A stretch of DNA of 64,000 nt from Seribacter sp963934295 (GCA_963934295.1 CAWVXY010000016.1:1-64000), one strand, 5' to 3'; positions 34,603-42,782 are shown, counted from the stretch's first letter. The notes: generated from the letters alone by a model not told the origin. A program made the numbers and translations.

Positions 34603-34837
34603 AATTTGATGAAACTAAGAATTTAACTTTTAAAGTACAGAACTTCTTAATTCCAACTCATAAGTTTAAAATATAGTTATCAATTATATGGTCTGAAATT
34701 GAACCTAATACATTATAGATACGCATTGCATTGCATCTACTTTGTAAGTTTTATAGAAAGATGAACTTTAAGACATATCAATTACAGTATTAAATGTCCC
34801 TATTCTTTGGTATAAAACATGAGCGGCTAAGGCTATC
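34603..34837. other. AT-rich gap before the island cargo gene
   Basis: No supported gene. The DNA is strongly AT-rich. A weak Shine-Dalgarno-like AAGG lies a few bases before the GTG at 34838. Promoter elements for that gene are probably here but cannot be picked out reliably. Confidence 0.4.
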
Positions 34838-35704
34838 GTGAGATTTGCATCTACAATCAAAAAGATTCCCTTTGTCAAAACCTTATGGGATCAAGTAAAA
34901 GAGAAAAAAAAGCTCGAGTTGGTTCAAATGGAGAAAGATGCTTACAAACGCGGTTTCGAAGGGACTGATTGCTATGGTGGATTTTTAGGGCTCTATAGTT
35001 CTTTTAAGCAAGCTACTGAGCAAACTCCGAAAACAAAAGTTGTAGGGTATAATAACAAAGAAATACTTGATTGGTATAAGTTGCAGTTTGAAACTCACTT
35101 TGAAAAATTATATTGTTTTGATTATCCAGTTTTGAGTTGGTTTACCCTTTTGAATGAGGTCGAATCAAAACCGTTTAATGTTCTTGATTTCGGTGGAAAC
35201 TTGGGAAACCACTTCTATTCTTTCAATAAAAAGATTGGAAATATAATAAGCAAATGGACAGTCTGTGAAGTTAAAGAACTTGCTTTGCAAGGGGAAAAAA
35301 TAAGAGATCGTTTGAACGCAGGTAAATTAGAGTTTATATATGATTTATCTAAGGTTAATGATATTGATATATTTATAGCGTCATGTTCGTTGCAATATGT
35401 CGACAGTGATAATCCTAGCTATATTATAGATAAACTCCCAAAGAAACCGAAATACTTAATAATAAATCGTATTCCTTTAACAAAAGGAAAAACCGTAGTT
35501 TCACTTCAAAATGGACATGTATTATACTGCCCACAATATTTTTACAATGAGCAACTATATTGGAGTAGGTTTCATGAATTAGGCTATAAAGTATTGGATA
35601 AGTGGGAGGATCATTCTGCCAAATGTATAATTCCTCATGAAACTAGATTGCATGTTCCTTACTACTTTGGAGCTTGCTTTGAATTAACAACCACATCTAC
35701 ATAG
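34838..35704 (+). CDS. TIGR04325-like putative methyltransferase (island cargo)
   Basis: The product has 288 residues and a GTG start preceded by AAGG. The family signature is visible near the N-terminus: CYGGFLGLYSSFKQATEQTP, matching the G-F-x-G-x-Y-x-S-F-x-E-A pattern of TIGR04325 proteins. The SAM-binding glycine loop is VLDFGGNLGNHFYSF. Later blocks, LEFIYDLSKVNDIDIFIASC and KPKYLIINRIPLTKG, fit the post-loop strands of this group. Members are often found in surface-polysaccharide clusters and are presumed methyltransferases without defined substrate. The gene stands alone between the two 34-bp repeats, is strikingly AT-rich and has no functional partner nearby, which supports acquisition by transfer. 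Confidence 0.7.
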   Translation: MRFASTIKKIPFVKTLWDQVKEKKKLELVQMEKDAYKRGFEGTDCYGGFLGLYSSFKQATEQTPKTKVVGYNNKEILDWYKLQFETHFEKLYCFDYPVLSWFTLLNEVESKPFNVLDFGGNLGNHFYSFNKKIGNIISKWTVCEVKELALQGEKIRDRLNAGKLEFIYDLSKVNDIDIFIASCSLQYVDSDNPSYIIDKLPKKPKYLIINRIPLTKGKTVVSLQNGHVLYCPQYFYNEQLYWSRFHELGYKVLDKWEDHSAKCIIPHETRLHVPYYFGACFELTTTST

Positions 35705-35771
35705 CTTATCAATATAATTTGCTAGGATTAAAAGACTAGTTGAGAATGCCGTTGAATGTAGAACAGTAGAA

Positions 35772-35957
35772 GTGATTCGCAACTTACCCGATGATGAACT
35801 GTTGACTGAGATATTGACTGAGATTTCTGGGGAATCGGTTCAAAATGGGGCTAAACCTTTCAAGACAGAGCCAAGGAACCGCTTTGAACCTGTATCCTTA
35901 CAGGGATTAGTACCCAAAAGGGTCTTTGAAACTTTGGTGGAGGTGGCGGGAATCGAA
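35772..35957 (+). pseudogene. Recombinase 3'-end remnant reading into the right repeat (copy 3 of 3)
   Basis: From a GTG at 35772 the frame reads IRNLPDDELLTEILTEISGE, continues through a basic linker and reaches VFETLVEVAGIEPAS at the right repeat, then runs antisense into tmRNA. The end of an integrase gene overlapping its own attachment site is a known arrangement. Only about 60 residues remain, with no catalytic domain. If the two repeats were recombined, this frame would join directly to the tail after the left repeat, restoring a longer 3' end. That prediction is inference from the frames. Confidence 0.5.
35924..35957 (+). repeat. Right copy of 34-bp direct repeat (putative attR core, tmRNA 3' end)
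   Basis: Identical to 34335-34368. Positions 35935-35957 are the last 23 nt of tmRNA (opposite strand), so the gene stays intact after integration. The other 11 bases lie just outside the CCA end. Confidence 0.8.
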
Positions 35958-36310
35958 CCCGCGTCCCGCAATCTTTCTGATTCGGCGTCTACGTATGTAG
36001 TTCTCTTATTGATTTAGGACTAATGAAGGAAGGAACACCTATTAATCCGAGGTTATCTTCAACCGTTTAGCCTCCGATAGACAACCAAACGCTCCGAGGT
36101 TTTACCTGCCTTTTAACGCCCCGACCACCCAGCAGGTGTCAGTGGACTGTCGACGTCGCAGAACTAAGCTGCGAGGGCTTCGAACTCAGGTTCGAAGTTA
36201 ACGATATTATTTTCGCCATTTAATGGTTTGAAGCATTTTTTACGAGGCCAAGCGTCATCCTCGATACGCGACCGGATTTTCCACATTGCAGTCGAATCCG
36301 GAACACCCCC
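35935..36310 (-). ncRNA. ssrA: tmRNA (transfer-messenger RNA)
   Basis: Read on the - strand, the RNA starts GGGGGUGUUCCGGAUUCGAC and ends GGUUCGAUUCCCGCCACC followed by UCCACCA. The 7-bp acceptor stem pairs (GGGGGUG with CACCUCC) and contains the G3-U70 pair required by alanyl-tRNA synthetase; CCA is encoded. The T-arm is canonical. Between them, 36217 down to 36164 encodes the tag GENNIVNFEPEFEALAA followed by UAG; the resume codon could be one position earlier. The ALAA end fits recognition by ClpXP-type proteases. The length of 376 nt is normal. tmRNA rescues stalled ribosomes together with SmpB. Its 3' end serves as the integration site described for the 34-bp repeats. Confidence 0.97.
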
Positions 36311-36334
36311 AACAAAATTTCAAAGAACATCCAT

Positions 36335-36363
36335 AAACTAATGCAAATTTGATTTTTCGTCAA
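36335..36363 (-). promoter_or_regulatory. Likely sigma-70 promoter of ssrA
   Basis: On the - strand TTGACG (36363-36358) and TAGTTT (36340-36335) are separated by 17 bp. Transcription would start about 18 nt before the mature tmRNA 5' end, consistent with removal of a short leader by RNase P. Confidence 0.6.
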
Positions 36364-36445
36364 GATTCACGGAGTTACTCTATAAATAATGAACTAAATC
36401 AAGACTGAAAACTCCTTTACGATTGCGAAAAAGAAATGATTGGTA

Positions 36446-38599
36446 ATGATGAAAATGTCAGTTTTTATGAATCAGGTAAAAAAAAATTCTCCCCCGGTAC
36501 ATTATTTTAATCGCGAATTAAGCTGGTTGGCCTTTAACAATAGAGTACTTGATCAGGCGTTATCAGAACGCTATCCCTTGCTAGAAAGAATTCGCTTTCT
36601 CTCTTTTGTCTGTTCAAATCTCGATCAATTTTATGAAATCCGTGTTGCCGGTTTAATGCAGAAGGTGGATGGGGGTTCAACAAAGAGTGGAATGGACGGA
36701 ATGCCTCCTGCTAAATTACTTTCCGAGATTAAGAAACAGGCAGGGCAAATGGCAAACGATAAGCAGGATTGTTGGAATAATGTTTTAAAACCTGCTCTGA
36801 AAGAAGAGAAAATATTTTTCAAAAAAGTCGAAGATCTTTCCAAGGATGAATTCACATGGTTAAAGAATTATTTTCGGCGGGAAATCTTTCCCGTCTTAAC
36901 CCCTCTGGCTATTGATCCGACTCATCCATTTCCACTGATACTTAATAAATCTTTAAATTTAATTGTAGCTCTAAAGAACCAACGGAAGAAAAAAGCAAAA
37001 ACCTTAACAGCCATTGTACCAGTACCCCGAATTCTTCCACGCTTGGTTAAGCTGAATTCAAAATCAACTCATTCAGATACATTTCTTTTCCTGAGTGATG
37101 TGGTGAGGCATTTCGTAGATGATCTTTTCCCCGGACATGTTGCAACAGGCGCGTGGGCATTTCGAATCACCCGTAACAGTCACCTGTATGTGGACGAGGA
37201 GGAAGTGGAGAACTTACTTCAAAGTATTGAAGAGGAATTACACAATTTAAGAAAGGGAGCAGCGGTTAGGCTTGAGATTGACAAGGGTGTTAATGAACTG
37301 GTGCTTCAATATTTACTAGATGCAATAGATCTATCGGATGATGATGTAATACGCGTCGATGGTCCCATAAACCTATTCCGATTAATGTCCTTACCGGATG
37401 AAGTTGATCGACCAGATTTAAAGTTTCCCGGATTTGACGCTTATATTCCACCAGAGTTTAAAAATGGTGATAAAATATTCGATATCTTAAAAAAGAAAGA
37501 TATTCTGTTACATCATCCATACGATTCTTTTAGTCCCGTTGTTGAACTCCTTCGACAAGCTGCATCAGACCCTGATGTCTTTGCCATAAAATTAACGATA
37601 TACCGAACCAATGGAAATTCTCCGATCGTCCGAGCTCTAATGGATGCGGCCAGAGATGGTAAACAAGTTACGGCATTAGTTGAATTAAAAGCCCGGTTTG
37701 ACGAAGAAGCTAATGTCCAATGGGCTCATAAAATGGAAGAGGTGGGAGTGCATGTTGTGTATGGTCTACCTGGGCTCAAGACACACTCCAAGTGTTGTCT
37801 CATTGTTAGGCGAGAACATTCAAAGCTTAAAAGCTATGCACATTTAGGTACAGGTAATTATAATCCCAGTACCGCAAAGACTTATACTGACTACAGTTTA
37901 TTCACATCTAATCAGTCTTATACTTCTGATTTGGCAAACCTCTTTAATACCTTAACCGGATACAGCCGAACACCACGCTTCAAAAAATTACTTGTCGCTC
38001 CATACACACTGCACGATCAAACATTAAAGTTTATCAACGAAGAAAGTGAAGCGGCAAAGAAAGGGAAGTCTGCCAGAATCATCATCAAGGTTAATAGCCT
38101 TATAGATCAGCCAACGATTGATGCACTATACCAAGCATCTCAGAATGGCGTTAAAGTTGACTTAATAGTAAGAGGTATCTGCGGCTTAATACCGGGAGTG
38201 CAAGGACTGAGTGAAAATGTAAAAGTACGGAGTATTCTAGGGCGTTTCCTGGAGCATAGTCGTGTATTTTACTTCCAGAATGCCGCGATAGGTAGAAAAC
38301 TTTATGTCGGAAGTGCTGATTGGATGCCAAGGAATTTCCTCCGTCGAGTTGAAGCAGTATTCCCCATAGAAAATCCTGAACAAATAAAATCTGTGCTCAA
38401 AGATTTGGAAACTTCTCTTTTGGATAATGAAGGGGCGAGTCGATTAAAAAAAGATGGAAGTTATGTAAAAGTTAAGACTCATCCCAGGGCAAAGAAAACA
38501 TTCTCCGTGCAACAAATTTTAATTGAGGATTCTGAAAAAAAATCAATAAACTTAGTCAATAAAAATTCAGCTACTGCCTCGAGAAAAACCAAGAATTAA
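36446..38599 (+). CDS. ppk1: Polyphosphate kinase 1
   Basis: The product is about 717 residues, normal for PPK1, which makes long-chain polyphosphate from ATP. The N-terminal domain begins FNRELSWLAFNNRVLDQAL, typical of the family, followed by FLSFVCSNLDQFYEIRVAGL. The two catalytic histidines are present: KTHSKCCLI near residue 447 (the phosphorylated His) and RFLEHSRVFYF near 602. LTIYRTNGNSPIVRALMDAA and the Arg/Asp-rich KARFDEEANV are also intact. Several ATGs occur close together (36446, 36449, 36455, 36467); the exact start is uncertain and no strong Shine-Dalgarno is visible. The gene is divergent from ssrA and ends convergent with a small membrane ORF that overlaps its last codons. 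Confidence 0.95.
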   Translation: MMKMSVFMNQVKKNSPPVHYFNRELSWLAFNNRVLDQALSERYPLLERIRFLSFVCSNLDQFYEIRVAGLMQKVDGGSTKSGMDGMPPAKLLSEIKKQAGQMANDKQDCWNNVLKPALKEEKIFFKKVEDLSKDEFTWLKNYFRREIFPVLTPLAIDPTHPFPLILNKSLNLIVALKNQRKKKAKTLTAIVPVPRILPRLVKLNSKSTHSDTFLFLSDVVRHFVDDLFPGHVATGAWAFRITRNSHLYVDEEEVENLLQSIEEELHNLRKGAAVRLEIDKGVNELVLQYLLDAIDLSDDDVIRVDGPINLFRLMSLPDEVDRPDLKFPGFDAYIPPEFKNGDKIFDILKKKDILLHHPYDSFSPVVELLRQAASDPDVFAIKLTIYRTNGNSPIVRALMDAARDGKQVTALVELKARFDEEANVQWAHKMEEVGVHVVYGLPGLKTHSKCCLIVRREHSKLKSYAHLGTGNYNPSTAKTYTDYSLFTSNQSYTSDLANLFNTLTGYSRTPRFKKLLVAPYTLHDQTLKFINEESEAAKKGKSARIIIKVNSLIDQPTIDALYQASQNGVKVDLIVRGICGLIPGVQGLSENVKVRSILGRFLEHSRVFYFQNAAIGRKLYVGSADWMPRNFLRRVEAVFPIENPEQIKSVLKDLETSLLDNEGASRLKKDGSYVKVKTHPRAKKTFSVQQILIEDSEKKSINLVNKNSATASRKTKN

Positions 38600-38713
38600 C
38601 GCAAAGCTGATCAAAAAAGCACCTAGACCTATAATTGGGTCACGGGATAAACAAAGCAATATCCCTGCTATGCAAAGAATAGGAGCAACGGGTCTTCGCC
38701 AGTCAAAATTCAT
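38567..38713 (-). CDS. Small two-helix membrane protein (48 aa) downstream of the TonB-like gene
   Basis: A 48-residue open frame starts with ATG 8 bp after the stop of the TonB-like gene, with AAGG and AGG sequences at ribosome-binding distance. It reads MNFDWRRPVAPILC, then two hydrophobic stretches (PILCIAGILLCL and IIGLGAFLISFALILGF) separated by SRDP, ending GSS. That pattern is typical of a small inner-membrane hairpin protein. Its last 33 bases overlap the convergent ppk1 3' end. Translation coupled to the upstream gene is likely. I know no family; the short length leaves real doubt. Confidence 0.5.
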   Translation of the reverse strand: MNFDWRRPVAPILCIAGILLCLSRDPIIGLGAFLISFALILGFSRGSS

Positions 38714-38721
38714 AATTTAAC

Positions 38722-39537
38722 CTACCTTATCCGAAATGGGATCTCAAGGGAAGACGAGAGTTTACCTCCAGGAGGTCGGCCAAGATTCCCTACTGATTTA
38801 CTGACTTGCATAACCAACCTATCTAAAGCGGCATTTCCAGACGATCTGGAAATGGTCGGAGAAACAAGAGTTCCATTAGATGATATCTTAAAGGACAAGA
38901 AAGCTTCTCCTCCGGAAGCAATCGGAGAACTTTGCTGTAATCGTTTCCATACAGCTTCGAGTTTTGCTTTCACTTCTCCGAGGTATTGATTCAACAAAGA
39001 AGGGTCTACGGTAGAAGACTGTTGGTTTGTGCTTGAAACAACAATTTTAGGGAGGGTGAAGTTTTTCGGATTTATCTTAACCCGAGGGACTCTATTATTT
39101 GATTTGGGTACAGTTTGAGGGGTAGGTAAGTTATGCTTCTTTTTAAATTGGTCAAAACTGACCGTTTGGGGCGGCACGATTGTTCTAGGCTTGGGTTTGG
39201 GAGTAGGTTTAGGCTTAGGAGTAGGTTTAGGAGTGGGCTTAGGAATAATCTTCTTAGGCTTTGGTGGAACTGGTTTAGGTTGAACAACAGGCTTGATTTG
39301 CGTTGCAGGGGTAGGGGTGGTAGGCGTGTCCCGAAGCGGGGGAGTAACTATTGGTTTAACTACAGGAGGGGAAGGTGGTGCATAAGACGCAGACGCAAGT
39401 TCAAAAACATGAACTTCTTCCTCTTTCTCCTCACAGCTAGGTAAAAATCCTAAAACTCCAAGAATTCCAATTAGGACAGCATGCCCAAACAAAGAACCCA
39501 TAAAAAACTTTGTTTCTTTTTTATTTAAACCCAACAT
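38722..39537 (-). CDS. TonB/TolA-like energy transducer protein
   Basis: The 271-residue product has a short basic N-terminus, one membrane anchor (FFMGSLFGHAVLIGILGVLG), then a long Pro/Lys-rich spacer with alternating PKP-type repeats at about residues 50-125. The C-terminal domain (about 180-271) contains YLGEVKAKLEAVWKRLQQ and ISSNGTLVSPTISRSSGNAA, ending with GKLSSSLEIPFRI. This is the TonB-C/TolA-like fold that contacts outer-membrane receptors or Tol-Pal proteins. No exbB or exbD lies next to it; the closest are the genes at 11.9-13.4 kb, so a shared motor is possible but unproven. A small membrane ORF follows it. Confidence 0.8.
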   Translation of the reverse strand: MLGLNKKETKFFMGSLFGHAVLIGILGVLGFLPSCEEKEEEVHVFELASASYAPPSPPVVKPIVTPPLRDTPTTPTPATQIKPVVQPKPVPPKPKKIIPKPTPKPTPKPKPTPKPKPRTIVPPQTVSFDQFKKKHNLPTPQTVPKSNNRVPRVKINPKNFTLPKIVVSSTNQQSSTVDPSLLNQYLGEVKAKLEAVWKRLQQSSPIASGGEAFLSFKISSNGTLVSPTISRSSGNAALDRLVMQVSKSVGNLGRPPGGKLSSSLEIPFRIR

Positions 39538-39613
39538 AATTTATTTCCCCACAATGTAATCCGTACAATCCATTTGACACCTTAAGGTAGTTAAATGTTC
39601 AAATACGGAGTAA

Positions 39614-40423
39614 TCAATCTTTTAGAATACTGTTTAGAAATTTTGCTACCCCATCATGATACATTTTTTTACCCTTTTCTTTAAGATTATTATGACCTGC
39701 ATCCTGAATTTCTAAAAAAGATTTGGGTTCGGATAATTCCTTATAAATTCTTCTCCCTTGGCGAAATGGAACAACCTCATCTAACTTTCCATGGATAATC
39801 AAAGAGGGGCATTCAACAGATTTAACAAAATCAATATTACGAAACCGGTCCCATGGTAAAATCGTAATTCCGGTTAGTGCACGAAAGGCACTCAAAAAGG
39901 GAGTTTCCAAAAGTAAGCCACCCAGATTATTTTTGGACGCAAGATAGCAAGATGGGCCTGTGCCCAATGATCGCCCCCATAAAACTATTGTCTTGGGGTT
40001 AATGTTCATAAGGTTAACCATGTGAGAAAAAAGTGATTCTATGGCTTCAAGACAGGAGCTTTCTGATGGCGAACCAGTACTTAAACCATAACCTGGGTAA
40101 TCATAAGAAAATACAGTGTAACCATCTTGAGCAATCACACTTAGTCGCTCTTGAATCATCCCCAAGTCTTCACCATTCCCATGACTGTAGAGAATGGTTA
40201 CACCATTTGGTACCTTTGGAGTAACAGAAACACAGGCAACCTGTAATCCATTTTGGGTGGTAACATAAAAATCAACCTCTTCCTGCCCATAAGACACCGG
40301 TTCAGGAAAAGGAAATAGCAGACGATCCGCGTATATCCATGCAGCTATAAGGATGACAATATAAAAAATCCCAAATAAAAGAAATATTTTTGACCAAGGT
40401 AGGTTTAGAAATTCAGTAATCAT
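39614..40423 (-). CDS. Alpha/beta hydrolase, BEM46-like, membrane-anchored
   Basis: One N-terminal membrane helix (IFLLFGIFYIVILIAAWIYA) precedes an alpha/beta-hydrolase domain. The oxyanion region is YSHGNGEDLGM, the nucleophile elbow is GRSLGTGPS (Ser near residue 151), the acid is in HGKLDEVVPF and the His in DAGHNNLKEK. The length of 269 aa and the order SYDYPGYGLSTGSPSE then the elbow match the BEM46/ABHD13-like serine hydrolases found across bacteria. The substrate is unknown, probably an ester or acyl group at the membrane. It stands alone on the - strand, divergent from the UDP-glucose dehydrogenase gene. Confidence 0.85.
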   Translation of the reverse strand: MITEFLNLPWSKIFLLFGIFYIVILIAAWIYADRLLFPFPEPVSYGQEEVDFYVTTQNGLQVACVSVTPKVPNGVTILYSHGNGEDLGMIQERLSVIAQDGYTVFSYDYPGYGLSTGSPSESSCLEAIESLFSHMVNLMNINPKTIVLWGRSLGTGPSCYLASKNNLGGLLLETPFLSAFRALTGITILPWDRFRNIDFVKSVECPSLIIHGKLDEVVPFRQGRRIYKELSEPKSFLEIQDAGHNNLKEKGKKMYHDGVAKFLNSILKD

Positions 40424-40496
40424 AAATGACTTTAAAAGAAGAGTGTAAAAGAATTATAGAATCGCAAGATTGTAAAAAAGTAGGAATGATAAAAAA

Positions 40497-41855
40497 ATGA
40501 AAATTTGTTGTATAGGAGCAGGTTATGTTGGCGGGCCAACGATGGCTATGATTGCAAAGCAGTGCGAATCAACAACGGTTACCGTGGTTGATTTAAATCA
40601 AGATAGAATTGACGAATGGAATTCGGATAAACTCCCTGTCTACGAACCGGGTCTTCTTGAGACTGTTAAATGTGCCCGTGGCCGAAATCTATTTTTTACC
40701 ACTGACATTGATCAGACAATAAAAGATTCAGATATTATTTTTATAAGTGTTAATACCCCAACAAAGGACTACGGAGCAGGTAAAGGGAGAGCTGCTGACC
40801 TCAAATATATTGAATCATGTGCCAGAAATATTGCCAAAGTTGGCGGAGGTAATAAAATAGTTGTTGAAAAGTCAACGGTTCCGGTCCGCACTGCTCAAAT
40901 GGTTAAGGAAATATTGAGTTCTGCGGACAACGGCTACTCATATCAAGTTCTATCCAATCCAGAATTTTTGGCTGAAGGAACGGCTATAGCGGATTTAGAA
41001 AACCCTGATCGGGTATTAATTGGAGGAGAAACTACGGATGCAGGGCTTCAAGCAGTCGACCAATTGGTTAACGTCTATGCTCAATGGATTGACCGAGATA
41101 AAATAATTACTACAAACCTCTGGTCATCTGAGCTTTCAAAGCTAACAGCAAATGCCTTCTTAGCCCAACGAATTTCGAGTATTAATGCAATATCAGCACT
41201 TTGTGAAGCTACTGGAGCAGATGTAGATGAAGTGGCAAATGCAATTGGTACAGACTCAAGAATCGGCCCGAAATTTCTTAAAAGTTCTGTAGGATTTGGT
41301 GGATCCTGTTTTCAAAAAGATATCTTGAATTTATCGTATCTTTGCCAGCATTTTGGATTACCTGAGGTTGCTGACTACTGGAATCAAGTTGTACAAATGA
41401 ACGATCATCAGAAAAATCGATTTGTTCAACGCATAATGGAGGCGATGTTCAATACAGTTTCAGGTAAAAAAATAGCCATACTTGGATTTGCATTTAAAAA
41501 AGATACCAACGATGCACGCGAATCACCGGCTATTTCAATATGTCAAAAGTTGCTTGAAGAATGTGCTCATCTGAAAATTTATGACCCGCAAGTAAATAAA
41601 TTATCTATTTTAAATTCACTTGGAATAAAAGAAAGTGATGAAAGGGTTCAGATTTACAATAATGCCGAACAAGCAACCAATGAAACCCATGCGATTGTAT
41701 TACTTACCGAGTGGGATGAATTCCGTGAGCTTGATTTTAAGAATATTTTTTCTCAAATGCAAAAACCGGCCTATTTTTTTGATGGGCGTAATCATATTAA
41801 TCCAGCAATAATCAAGGAAGCCGGATTTCGTCTTTTTCGAATTGGGAAAAATTAA
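40497..41855 (+). CDS. ugd: UDP-glucose 6-dehydrogenase, eukaryote-like type
   Basis: The 452-residue enzyme oxidises UDP-glucose to UDP-glucuronate with 2 NAD+. The NAD-binding start is CCIGAGYVGGPTMAMIA. The substrate region is VSVNTPTKDYGAGKGRAADL in frame with EKSTVP, and the catalytic Cys lies in GFGGSCFQKDILNL (about residue 271). The C-terminal dinucleotide-like domain starts KKIAILGFAFKKDTNDARES. The close match to animal and plant UGDH in several blocks, for example WNSDKLPVYEPGL and LWSSELSKLTANAFLAQRIS, is more than is usual for proteobacterial Ugd. UDP-glucuronate would feed exopolysaccharide or lipid glycan synthesis. AGGA lies 12 bp before the ATG. It is convergent with nusB, with only 7 bp between the stop codons. 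Confidence 0.96.
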   Translation: MKICCIGAGYVGGPTMAMIAKQCESTTVTVVDLNQDRIDEWNSDKLPVYEPGLLETVKCARGRNLFFTTDIDQTIKDSDIIFISVNTPTKDYGAGKGRAADLKYIESCARNIAKVGGGNKIVVEKSTVPVRTAQMVKEILSSADNGYSYQVLSNPEFLAEGTAIADLENPDRVLIGGETTDAGLQAVDQLVNVYAQWIDRDKIITTNLWSSELSKLTANAFLAQRISSINAISALCEATGADVDEVANAIGTDSRIGPKFLKSSVGFGGSCFQKDILNLSYLCQHFGLPEVADYWNQVVQMNDHQKNRFVQRIMEAMFNTVSGKKIAILGFAFKKDTNDARESPAISICQKLLEECAHLKIYDPQVNKLSILNSLGIKESDERVQIYNNAEQATNETHAIVLLTEWDEFRELDFKNIFSQMQKPAYFFDGRNHINPAIIKEAGFRLFRIGKN

Positions 41856-41862
41856 ATAAGGC

Positions 41863-42324
41863 TCAAATAGCAGGTCTTCTTGCCGGCCGGGGAATTTGAG
41901 TAAGAACTTTATCTAGAACACCGTTTAAAAACTTTTTAGAATTCTCAGTTGAAAACTCCTTACTGATCTCGAGTGCTTCATCAATAACCACAACTGGTGG
42001 AATATCCAACCGATATTGAATTTCATAAATTGCAACTCGAAGAAGGCCTAGATCCGCTTTCGCAATACGAGAGAATTCCCAGTTATCAACCAATTCCTTG
42101 ATCATTGAATCGATTATGTCTTTTTTCTCTATAATACCATCAACTAATTCAATTGCATAAGAGAAATAATCCTCACTTTTACCTAAACGATGAATAAAAT
42201 CATTTAAATCTCGATTTAAATCATCTGTTGGATTCATCTCCCATTGAAAAATAAAACGAAATGCGGTGGCACGGTTTTGCCTACGCTGACTCCATTTTGG
42301 ATTGGTTATTAAATCTTCGTCCAT
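41863..42324 (-). CDS. nusB: Transcription antitermination factor NusB
   Basis: The 153-residue product has the NusB helical bundle features: an N-terminal RRQNRATAFRFIFQWEMN in place of the usual R-x-x-A-x-x-x-L-Y-x-x-E, then NWEFSRIAKADLGLLRVAIY and PPVVVIDEALEISKEFSTEN close to the consensus, ending FLNGVLDKVL. NusB binds boxA RNA with S10 to prevent premature termination of rRNA transcription. It overlaps the end of ribH by 16 bp and is last in the classical ribBA-ribH-nusB order, so it is probably translationally coupled. Confidence 0.95.
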   Translation of the reverse strand: MDEDLITNPKWSQRRQNRATAFRFIFQWEMNPTDDLNRDLNDFIHRLGKSEDYFSYAIELVDGIIEKKDIIDSMIKELVDNWEFSRIAKADLGLLRVAIYEIQYRLDIPPVVVIDEALEISKEFSTENSKKFLNGVLDKVLTQIPRPARRPAI

Positions 42325-42782
42325 TTTTTTTGTAAGTTTCCCATTTCAATTGCCGCCTGAGCAAATTCATGCCCACGATCTAATTTCCCTGTAATTCGTT
42401 CTTCCGCATCCTGCAATGTGTCAGTTACAACAATTCCATTGATGATAGGTGTATTATACCTGACAACCAAATCCTGGATGGCATTTCCCGCAGATTCTGC
42501 AACCAGGTGGTGATGAGATGTGGCCCCTTTCAGAACTACTCCCAGCCCTATTAAGCAGGAAAATTTATTTGCATGCAGAAGAAGAGATAATGCGGCAGGA
42601 ATTTCATGAGCTCCTGGCACCCTTTCTATCATAAGAATTTCAGGTTCACCCTTTAAGGATATGCATTTCGTAACACGCTGAAGTAATGCTTCGACAAGGG
42701 TATGGTTGAACCTAGATGCAACAATTCCAATATGCAGAGAACTTGAAGATAAATTTGATACAGGCTGAATTTCTGAACTCAT
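42309..42782 (-). CDS. ribH: 6,7-dimethyl-8-ribityllumazine synthase
   Basis: The product is 157 residues from the ATG at 42782. The frame is open 33 bp further to 42815, which would overlap the ribBA stop and add residues not normal for the family. Active-site blocks are IGIVASRFNHTLVEALLQR, VPGAHEIPAAL, GVVLKGATSHHHLVAE with the catalytic His, and the later NGIVVTDTLQDAEERI, where most homologues have G-V-L-T-x-x-T-x-x-Q-A-x-x-R. It condenses the ribBA-pathway products to 6,7-dimethyl-8-ribityllumazine, the riboflavin precursor. It lies between ribBA and nusB on the - strand. Confidence 0.95.
   Translation of the reverse strand: MSSEIQPVSNLSSSSLHIGIVASRFNHTLVEALLQRVTKCISLKGEPEILMIERVPGAHEIPAALSLLLHANKFSCLIGLGVVLKGATSHHHLVAESAGNAIQDLVVRYNTPIINGIVVTDTLQDAEERITGKLDRGHEFAQAAIEMGNLQKKWTKI

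Noticed and set aside
35958..36017. Continuation of the + strand frame as a real protein end within tmRNA
   Set aside because: This part is antisense to the tmRNA, whose structure and tag are clear; the frame is open only by chance.
39180..39250. Repetitive PKP-coding stretch as a DNA repeat element or CRISPR
   Set aside because: The repeats are short, in frame and explained by the Pro/Lys-rich spacer of the TonB-like protein; no spacer/repeat structure exists. No CRISPR array was seen anywhere in the window.
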